The notes under the pieces: generated by a model
What the model was told of the DNA's origin: nothing
The model's input: the letters and a program-made list of their open reading frames with translations, nothing else
The model's database searches: none
Made by a program: the position numbers and the translations under genes
Assembly: GCA_024400665.1 (NCBI GenBank)
Contig: JAKSML010000013.1
Location: 1 to 39,651, forward strand
Length of the DNA: 39,651 nucleotides
Direction: 5' to 3'
From: Bacteroidales bacterium
Lineage (GTDB): Bacteria; Bacteroidota; Bacteroidia; Bacteroidales; P3
Shown: piece by piece, positions 32,153 through 39,651 of the stretch
Layout: each line of letters begins with the position of its first letter
Numbering within the stretch: position 1 is the first letter of the stretch

Positions 32153-32171
32153 ATCGTATATACTTTATATT

Positions 32172-32220
32172 GTTAGAAGTCCCAGACGTGGGACGAGCCC
32201 ATGGGTCTGGAACTTCCAAC
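32172..32220 (-). terminator. Large hairpin between rny and lgt
   Basis: A 16-bp stem (GTTAGAAGTCCCAGAC with GTCTGGAACTTCCAAC, two imperfect pairs) and a further inner CCCA/TGGG-type pairing. It sits directly past the rny stop. No strong T-run follows, so it could be an attenuator or RNA-processing hairpin rather than a full terminator. Confidence 0.55.
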
Positions 32221-32230
32221 AAAGAGGTTA

Positions 32231-33775
32231 TTATTTTGCGTAATTGACGGCGCGGGTTTCGCGGATGACGGTGACCTTGATCTGACCGGGGTAGGTCATC
32301 TCGTTCTGGATCTGACGAGAGAGGTCGAAGCTGAGCTTCGTAGCATCCACGTCGTTGATCTTGTCGGCACCTACGATGACACGCAGCTCGCGACCTGCCT
32401 GGATAGCGTAGGTCTTGACAACTCCGGGGTAGGTCATGGCCATCTCCTCGAGCTTCTTGAGGCGGTTGATGTAGGCCTCGACGACCTCGCGGCGGGCACC
32501 GGGGCGGGCACCGCTGATGGCATCGCAAACCTGGATGATGGGGGCGATGAGGTTGTTCATCTCAGTCTCGTCATGGTGAGCACCGATAGCGTTGCAGACG
32601 TCGGGGTGCTCCTTGTACTTCTCGGCGAGCTTCATGCCGAAGATTGCGTGCGGGAGCTCGGGGTCGGTCTCAGGCACCTTGCCGATATCGTGGAGCAGGC
32701 CGGCACGTTTGGCGAGCTTGGGGTTGAGGCCCAGCTCGGAAGCCATCGTAGCGGCGAGGTTGGCCACTTCGCGGGAGTGCTGAAGGAGGTTCTGACCGTA
32801 GGAGGAACGATACTTCATGCGGCCGACCATGCGCATGAGCTCATGGTTCATATTGTTGATGCCGAGGTCGATACAGGTGCGTTTGCCCACTTCGGCAATC
32901 TCCTGTTCAATCTGACGGCGGGTCTTGGCAACGACCTCTTCGATACGTGCAGGATGGATACGGCCATCGGTGACGAGCTTGTGGAGAGAGAGGCGAGCAA
33001 TCTCGCGGCGGACGGGGTCGAAGCCGCTGAGGATGATGGCGTCGGGGGAGTCGTCGATGATGACCTCCACACCGGTGAGGGATTCGAGGGCGCGGATGTT
33101 GCGGCCTTCGCGGCCGATGATGCGGCCTTTGACCTCTTCGTTTTCGAGGTTGAACACGCTGACAGTGTTCTCGATAGCGTTCTCAGTAGCGGTGCGCTGG
33201 ATGGACTGGATGACAATCTTCTTGGCCTGCTCGTTGGCAGTGATCTTGGCCTCTTCGACGATATCCATGATGCTGTTGGAAGCCTCGGCTCTGGCTTCGT
33301 CGGTCATCATTTCGACGAGGTGCTGCTTGGCTTCGTCGGCGCTCATGCCGGCGATGTGCTCGAGCTTCTCGATGCTTTCGGTATAGACTTTTTCCACTTC
33401 AGCCTGACGCTTGCGGAGCTCCTCGATGCGGCCGTTGAGGTTCTCGGTGGCCTGCTTGAGCTCGCCGCTCTTCTTCTGGAGGTCTTCAACACGCTGGTTG
33501 AGCGACTGTTCGCGCTGCTTGAGCTTCTGCTCTTGTTCGCGGATCTGACTGTTCTTCTCGTTGACCTGCTTGTCGTGCTCGCTCTTGAGCTGGAGGAACT
33601 TCTCCTTGGCTTGGAGAATCTTGTCCTTCTTGATAATCTCGCCCTTTTCTTCGGCGTCCTTGAGCACTTGCTGGCTTTTGGCAAGGAGCTTGTTGCGGAG
33701 CGCGCCAACGGTGAGCCATACGCCCACGCCGCCGCCTACAACAATTCCGATGATGATACCTATTACAATATTCAT
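32231..33775 (-). CDS. rny: Ribonuclease Y
   Basis: A 514-residue membrane-anchored endoribonuclease. Residues 1-25 form the N-terminal anchor ([20 protein letters not shown]). A long charged coiled coil spans about 30-180. A KH domain contains [20 protein letters not shown] (GxxG at IGREGRN) near 210. The HD domain has [14 protein letters not shown] (the HD metal dyad) with HHDETE downstream. RNase Y initiates mRNA decay. The gene is followed by lgt and gpmA and preceded by the structured RNA and zapA, an order I know from other Bacteroidetes. The start follows A-rich sequence. Confidence 0.96.
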   Translation of the reverse strand: MNIVIGIIIGIVVGGGVGVWLTVGALRNKLLAKSQQVLKDAEEKGEIIKKDKILQAKEKFLQLKSEHDKQVNEKNSQIREQEQKLKQREQSLNQRVEDLQKKSGELKQATENLNGRIEELRKRQAEVEKVYTESIEKLEHIAGMSADEAKQHLVEMMTDEARAEASNSIMDIVEEAKITANEQAKKIVIQSIQRTATENAIENTVSVFNLENEEVKGRIIGREGRNIRALESLTGVEVIIDDSPDAIILSGFDPVRREIARLSLHKLVTDGRIHPARIEEVVAKTRRQIEQEIAEVGKRTCIDLGINNMNHELMRMVGRMKYRSSYGQNLLQHSREVANLAATMASELGLNPKLAKRAGLLHDIGKVPETDPELPHAIFGMKLAEKYKEHPDVCNAIGAHHDETEMNNLIAPIIQVCDAISGARPGARREVVEAYINRLKKLEEMAMTYPGVVKTYAIQAGRELRVIVGADKINDVDATKLSFDLSRQIQNEMTYPGQIKVTVIRETRAVNYAK

Positions 33776-33906
33776 AATGTGATGTGTGGTGTGTTTTTGG
33801 GGGAATTGCGCGATGCAGAAGGGGCTGTGCCTTAGTTAGATATTGTTGGTAGAAAGATTGAGACGCAGGTTTTCGGAACCTTGTATGGAAGCCGGCTCTG
33901 GCTTTC

Positions 33907-34063
33907 AAAAAATCCTGCACCTAACCATCCGGGAGTTATGATAAACTCTGAACTGATAGGATTTGAGTGCCGGGTGTCTCAGCCATACAACCTACCCACC
34001 CATGAGCTTACTCGGTTTGTAAAAGGTGTTGAGTTTACAAACTGTTTCAGGTCAGATGCAGGA
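33907..34063 (-). ncRNA. ssrS: Structured RNA between zapA and rny, probable 6S RNA
   Basis: On the minus strand a 157-nt segment begins right at the zapA stop. It is closed by a 14-bp stem (TCCTGCATCTGACC with GGTTAGGTGCAGGA, two G-U pairs) followed by six T's. Inside are a GTTTGTAAA/TTTACAAAC hairpin, a GGGTG/CACCC pairing and a GAGTT/AACTC hairpin. That fits a small stable RNA with its own terminator. The zapA-ssrS-rny order is the one I associate with 6S RNA in Bacteroidetes, but I have not checked it against a covariance model. The ~125-nt tail to rny (33776-33906) has a further AAGCC/GGCTT hairpin. Confidence 0.6.
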
Positions 34064-34405
34064 CTATTCCTTATCGAGTGCCGAGGGCTGAGGCTCAGAG
34101 GCCTGCGGCCGGACGGCTTCATTGCTGCGTTGTTCAAGCAAATGGTCTATCGCAGAGAGCCTCTCGACGAGGGCTGCATCCTTTAGTTGCTGCTGTTGCT
34201 GCAGCTTGAGGAGCTGTGTTATCTGCGTGAGTGCGACCATGGCCAGCAAATCCTGGCGGTCGTTATAGGCATACATCTTACCGTAGCTCGCAGCCTGTTC
34301 GCCAATCAAGTCGGCGGCCTTTCTGAGGAAGTATTCGTCGTCGCGACTGATTTTGAGTTTGTATGGGCGGTCGAGGATGTTGACCGTTACGGGTAGTTCG
34401 TTCAT
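34064..34405 (-). CDS. zapA: ZapA-like cell-division protein
   Basis: A 113-residue protein matching the ZapA family. It has the N-terminal beta-hairpin ELPVTVNILDRPYKLKISRD followed by DEYFLRKAADLIGEQAASYG and a helical coiled-coil tail ending in a QQQQQ-rich segment and an acidic end. ZapA binds FtsZ and helps bundle the Z-ring. The gene follows the ZapB-like gene 57 bp away. The 3' end of the RNA closing stem abuts its stop (TAG at 34064-34066). Confidence 0.9.
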   Translation of the reverse strand: MNELPVTVNILDRPYKLKISRDDEYFLRKAADLIGEQAASYGKMYAYNDRQDLLAMVALTQITQLLKLQQQQQLKDAALVERLSAIDHLLEQRSNEAVRPQASEPQPSALDKE

Positions 34406-34462
34406 TATGAGATGCCGGTTGAAGAGGTTGCCTATACGATGGATAGCCAGTGTCCGGGGGGA

Positions 34463-34756
34463 CTATTCGGATTTGTCTATTGAAGCCAATGCGTGGTCGA
34501 TACTTCGGACCAGTTGGTTGATTTTCAGTTTCAATTCTACACTGTCGCCCTTTTGTGTCAGCGTATTCCCAAGTTTTAAAATTTTATTTTGTTCCTTTAA
34601 ATTATTAATTGTTATATTTTGATTGTTAACTTGCTCTTGCAGCTTTCCACAGCGTGCTGCCAGATTTGCCTCCATGAGCCGCAGACGGTCGTTCTCTGCC
34701 ATCACTTGTCGAACTTTGTCTTCGATCGCTGCCACTGTGTTTTCAATATCTAGCAT
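34463..34756 (-). CDS. ZapB-like coiled-coil protein
   Basis: A 97-residue, nearly all-helical protein with an unbroken coiled coil (AIEDKVRQVMAENDRLRLME at about 10-29, VNNQNITINNLKEQNKILKL). It ends in LVRSIDHALASIDKSE, resembling the Bacteroidetes proteins encoded next to zapA. The start is set at the ATG at 34756 (MLDIENT); the frame is open to 34849, but those 31 residues are proline/arginine-rich and look non-native. The promoter box lies 123 bp upstream. It is probably a cell-division factor by context; homology to E. coli ZapB is not shown. Confidence 0.7.
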   Translation of the reverse strand: MLDIENTVAAIEDKVRQVMAENDRLRLMEANLAARCGKLQEQVNNQNITINNLKEQNKILKLGNTLTQKGDSVELKLKINQLVRSIDHALASIDKSE

Positions 34757-34878
34757 ATCCTGTCGGTTTTCGCTGCACAGAAGGTTGCGAGAGGCGCGCT
34801 GAGGGGGAGGTCGGCAGGCACGGGGGGCACCGCTTTCCAGCCTCTTCACGGAGCCGCAATCTTCATTATAAAGCGATG

Positions 34879-34886
34879 CAAAGATA
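34879..34886 (-). promoter_or_regulatory. TAnnTTTG promoter box of the zapB-like/zapA transcript
   Basis: TATCTTTG followed by C on the minus strand, in the intergenic region before the ZapB-like gene. Confidence 0.7.
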
Positions 34887-34997
34887 CAAATTTTTTTTAA
34901 TAATTGGGGAAATTTTTTTTATTTTTCGATCCATAGAAAATATATATACTTATTTTATAGAAACTTGTCGTTTGTGGGAAGTGATAATTTTAACAAA

Positions 34998-35033
34998 CGG
35001 AGGGATTCTTTGTCGGTGCAAAAAATCCCTCCG
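34998..35033 (-). terminator. Hairpin downstream of the S46 peptidase gene
   Basis: A perfect 10-bp stem (CGGAGGGATT with AATCCCTCCG) with a 16-nt loop. On the minus strand it is followed by TTTGTTAAAATT. It lies about 180 bp past the S46 stop and could terminate that transcript. Confidence 0.55.
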
Positions 35034-35212
35034 AGGTGAGGAAATGAAGATATTAGGCGGTGTTGCGATGTTGTCGAAACTGCAAAATAGGTCTGCCGCC
35101 TCACAGCTTTAGAAGCCTCGCAGTAGCGCTGCTCGTGACGAGCGGCAGAGACCTTGCAGAACCCGCCTTGCCTGGGTGCTCTGGGCGGAGGTGAGGCGGA
35201 GGTGTAGTGGAG
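35034..35212. other. Intergenic region downstream of the S46 peptidase gene
   Basis: No gene. It contains a CGCTGCTCGT/ACGAGCGGC hairpin near 35128-35148 and GC-rich GGCGGAGGTG words like those upstream of ackA. Confidence 0.35.
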
Positions 35213-37339
35213 CTATTCCACGATGGTCATCTCGTCGATGAGGTGTTTGGCGCCTGTGAACTTGTCGATGATGAAGAGGCAGTAGCGGATATCGAGACTG
35301 ATGTTGCGACAGTAGTCGGGATCGAAGAGGAGGTCGCTCATGGTGCCTTCCCAGCAGCGGTCGAAATTGATGCCGATAAGCTGGCCGTCTGCGTTAAGGA
35401 CGGGGCTGCCGCTGTTGCCGCCGGTGGTGTGGTTGGTGGCGATGAAGCCCACGGGCATCTCGCCACGAAGGTTGGCATAGCGGCCATAGTCCTTATTGTT
35501 ATAGAGCTCTTTGAGACGAGGCTCGACGACATAGTCGTAGATGTCGGGGTTTTCCTTCTCCATGATGCCTTCGAGGGTGCTGTAGGCGTTGTAATAGACG
35601 CCGTCTTTGGGCTTGAAGCCCTGGACGTGGCCGTAGGCAACGCGGAGTGTGAGGTTGGCATCGGGGAAGAAGTTGCTGTCGGGATACTGCTGCATCATAC
35701 CGCGAACGTATGTGCGCATCAGTTTATTGATTTCGCGTTTGTTGGCATCGTAGAGATAGTCCTTATCGGTGGTGTAAGCCGTAGCGTATGCGGTAGTGAA
35801 AAGCTGGACGGCAGGGTCTTCCAGGATGATGGATGCTTGTTTCTCGGAGTATTTGCTGAGGAGCTTGTACATCTTGGCGTGGTCGGTGAGGATGGAGGCG
35901 TCGTAGATGCGGCCGAGGGCCTGTTCGACGCTTTCTTTACCCTTGCGGAAAGAGTCGAGATAGGGTGCCTGGCCCTGCTGGTACATGTAGAGCATGGTCT
36001 CGACAAAGATGGCGCGATCGACGGGGCTGTGCTGGTCGAAGTCGGCAAAGAAGGTCTCGTTCTCGGCAATCATCTTCTCAATAGCGGCATCACGTTCTTC
36101 GGACTTTGCAATGCCTGCGAACTTGTAGAGCTTGTAGGCACGGTTCATCAAGTCAGAGGCCATGACGGCTTCGTTGAAATAGGTCCATTCAATCTCGATG
36201 GGACGGATGCGGTCGTATGCACGACCCATGTCGCGTAGCACGTTCCGATACTCGTCACGATTGTCTGCCCAAGCCTGGAACTCGGCTTCTTGAGCTTTCT
36301 TTTGTGCCACGCCGCCGAGGCGGTTGATGCCGAGGGTCTCGCCCTGCCATTTTTTCCAGCCGTTGGCGATGCTGGCTACTTTGGAGGCGTATTTGAGACG
36401 CTGGGCGGCGCTCTGGTTCATAGCGGCGTTGTAGTGTTTGAGGCGGATGTCGCGACAGGCGATGCGGATGGGGTTTTCTTCGAGGGCTTGGAGCTGCATC
36501 TGGTGGTGGGTGACGTAGCGCTGGGTGGTGCCGGGGTAGCCGAAGACGAAGGTGAAGTCGCCCTCGTCGATGCCTTTGAGCGAGATGTCGAGGTGCTTGA
36601 GAGGTTTGTAGGGGAGGTTGTCTTTGGAGAACTCGGCGGGCTTGCCGTCTTTGCCCACATAGACGCGGAACATGGAGAAGTCGCCCGTGTGGCGAGGCCA
36701 CATCCAGTTGTCGGTGTCGCCACCGAACTTGCCGATGTTGCTTGGGGGAGCGCCCACGAGGCGGACGTCGGTGAAGACTTCGTTAATGTACATGAAGTAC
36801 TGGTTGCCGTAGTAGAAGGGCTTGATGATGGCTTTGTAGTGGGTGCCGGCGACGGCGGCGACGGTGATGGCCTTGATGTTGCGTTCGACTATTCGGCTGC
36901 GTTCTTCTTCGGAGAGTTTATCATCGATGCCGGCGAGGACGCGATTGGTAACGTCTTCCATGCGCACGAGGCGTGTGGCGGTGAGGCCCTTGCAGGGGAT
37001 TTCCTCCTCGCGGCTCATAGCCCAGAAGCCGTGGGTGAGGTAGTCGTGCTCCACAGTGCTGTTGGAGGTGATGTAGTAGTAGCCGCAATGGTGGTTGGTG
37101 AGGAAGAGGCCTTGGTCGGAGACGAACTCGCCGGTGCAACCTTGGTTGAAGAGGATGACGGCGTCTTTGAGGCAGGCGTTGTTGATGTCGTAGATGTCCT
37201 GAGCGGTGATGCGCATACCGGCTTTCTGCATGGCGGCTTGGTTTTTGCCGAGCAGCATGGGAATCCACATGCCCTCGTCGGCTACCGCAGCGGGCAGCAG
37301 CAGGGCAAACATTGCTAAGAGAGTAAAGGTTTTCTTCAT
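35213..37339 (-). CDS. S46-family dipeptidyl peptidase, DPP11-like
   Basis: A 708-residue exported serine peptidase of family S46. It has a signal peptide (MKKTFTLLAMFALLLPAAVA). The catalytic His is in FLTNHHCGYYYI near residue 83, preceded by NQGCTGEFVSDQG. The nucleophile Ser is in the GGNSGSPVLNADGQLIGINF segment, and a FDRCWEGTMSD motif follows. In P. gingivalis DPP7 and DPP11 the residue 18 positions after the catalytic Ser is Gly in DPP7 and Arg in DPP11. Here it is Arg (FDR), predicting preference for Asp/Glu at P1. These enzymes release dipeptides from oligopeptides in the periplasm. The upstream neighbour (HExxH lipoprotein, same strand, 73-bp gap) also looks like a peptidase. Confidence 0.93.
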   Translation of the reverse strand: MKKTFTLLAMFALLLPAAVADEGMWIPMLLGKNQAAMQKAGMRITAQDIYDINNACLKDAVILFNQGCTGEFVSDQGLFLTNHHCGYYYITSNSTVEHDYLTHGFWAMSREEEIPCKGLTATRLVRMEDVTNRVLAGIDDKLSEEERSRIVERNIKAITVAAVAGTHYKAIIKPFYYGNQYFMYINEVFTDVRLVGAPPSNIGKFGGDTDNWMWPRHTGDFSMFRVYVGKDGKPAEFSKDNLPYKPLKHLDISLKGIDEGDFTFVFGYPGTTQRYVTHHQMQLQALEENPIRIACRDIRLKHYNAAMNQSAAQRLKYASKVASIANGWKKWQGETLGINRLGGVAQKKAQEAEFQAWADNRDEYRNVLRDMGRAYDRIRPIEIEWTYFNEAVMASDLMNRAYKLYKFAGIAKSEERDAAIEKMIAENETFFADFDQHSPVDRAIFVETMLYMYQQGQAPYLDSFRKGKESVEQALGRIYDASILTDHAKMYKLLSKYSEKQASIILEDPAVQLFTTAYATAYTTDKDYLYDANKREINKLMRTYVRGMMQQYPDSNFFPDANLTLRVAYGHVQGFKPKDGVYYNAYSTLEGIMEKENPDIYDYVVEPRLKELYNNKDYGRYANLRGEMPVGFIATNHTTGGNSGSPVLNADGQLIGINFDRCWEGTMSDLLFDPDYCRNISLDIRYCLFIIDKFTGAKHLIDEMTIVE

Positions 37340-37353
37340 GATGATGATTTTTT

Positions 37354-37412
37354 TGTAAATTGTAAATTGATAATTAGGCTGGCGCGCTCAATTTTCAATT
37401 TTCAATTATCAA

Positions 37413-37419
<7 letters not shown>
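37354..37419. repeat. AT-rich repeat at the HExxH-peptidase stop
   Basis: Degenerate TTGTAAATTGTAAATTGA and CAATTTTCAATTATCAATTA words. On the minus strand the first word starts with the stop (CAA-TAATTGATAATTG) of the HExxH-peptidase gene. Confidence 0.6.
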
Positions 37420-39473
<2,054 letters not shown>

Positions 39474-39499
39474 AAGAATAATTGTTTAATTTTGAAATG

Positions 39500-39507
39500 C
39501 AAAGATA
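39500..39507 (-). promoter_or_regulatory. TAnnTTTG promoter box of the peptidase pair
   Basis: TATCTTTG followed by CATTTC on the minus strand, 27 bp upstream of the HExxH-peptidase start. It probably drives both peptidase genes. Confidence 0.75.
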
Positions 39508-39560
39508 CGAAGATTTTTTGAAAAACGAAGAAAATATGAGTAAAAAACCTTCGCGCGGAG

Positions 39561-39651
39561 GAGTTTCTCCCGAGAAACTCGCCGCCAAGAGGTGTTTTGA
39601 AGGAATCTTGTGGGCAAGATTCGCTCCCAGAAGTTTTTTGAAGGAATCTTG
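39561..39651. repeat. Palindromes and direct repeat at the window edge
   Basis: GAGTTTCTCCCGAGAAACTC (39561-39580) is a perfect 9-bp-stem palindrome. GAATCTTG (39603) and CAAGATTC (39615) form a second hairpin. The 16-bp word TTTTGAAGGAATCTTG occurs at 39595-39610 and again at 39636-39651, ending at the last base. The array continues beyond the window. No gene is seen here. Confidence 0.7.

Noticed and set aside
32201-33835. 544-codon open frame on the plus strand
   Set aside because: Antisense to rny, whose KH and HD motifs are unmistakable; leucine/valine/aspartate-rich shadow.

Overview
The window looks like a chromosomal segment of a member of the order Bacteroidales (Bacteroidota). Several signs agree. 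One gene carries a C-terminal type IX secretion (T9SS) sorting domain, and another resembles PorE, a T9SS component. Promoter-like TAnnTTTG boxes stand in front of many genes, and start codons follow A-rich sequence rather than Shine-Dalgarno sites. Family choices are also typical of the order (DUF2795, S46 dipeptidyl peptidase, IS4 and IS1595 elements, the DUF4369-TlpA fusion). The genus cannot be fixed from sequence alone. UGA is used as a stop in several intact genes (for example those ending at 9218, 10109, 10533 and 11187), so the code appears standard.

Layout, left to right. 0.4-5.3 kb (minus strand): TPR protein, T9SS-secreted protein, zinc-less sirtuin and PorE-like TPR/propeller/OmpA lipid-envelope protein. 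6.0-7.8 kb (plus): an AT-richer lipoprotein gene broken by one in-frame UGA. 8.2-18.1 kb (minus): mainly housekeeping genes: tatD, a DUF2520 dehydrogenase-like protein, DUF2795, cobalamin adenosyltransferase, NifU-like and Mrp iron-sulfur proteins, a TlpA-type thioredoxin, a CtpA-type protease, a Nudix hydrolase, crcB and cysS. 18.8-20.0 kb (plus): ackA. 20.5-23.2 kb (minus): FecE/FecD-type ABC importer and dapB. 23.4-24.4 kb (plus): a bile-acid:sodium-symporter-family transporter. 24.5-30.0 kb: a TonB receptor plus histidine-rich protein, bracketed by two unrelated, apparently intact insertion sequences. 30.1-30.4 kb: three tRNAs. 30.5-34.8 kb (minus): zapB-like, zapA, a structured RNA (probably 6S), rny, lgt and gpmA. 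35.2-39.5 kb: two secreted peptidases, a DPP11-like S46 enzyme and an HExxH lipoprotein peptidase.

The most unusual feature is not a gene but several families of short dispersed repeats. A 36-bp palindrome-rich unit occurs between genes and also inside the reading frames of tatD, crcB and cysS, where it keeps the frame open in both orientations and in different frames. It even supplies the stop codon of crcB. A second family (TCAGATTTCTGA-type) is embedded in frame in dapB, 46/49 identical to a non-coding copy upstream of cysS. A third, about 210 bp, occurs three times; the two complete copies lie between convergent genes. A fourth, AT-rich family begins at or next to the stop codons of at least four genes. 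Together they suggest active spread of small non-autonomous palindromic elements that tolerate or exploit insertion into essential protein-coding genes, comparable in principle to Rickettsia palindromic elements.

Functionally the window combines peptide use (DPP11-like and HExxH peptidases), metal uptake (TonB receptor with histidine-rich partner, FecCD-type importer), envelope biogenesis (lgt, PorE-like, CtpA, TlpA) and core metabolism (ackA, gpmA, dapB, cysS).
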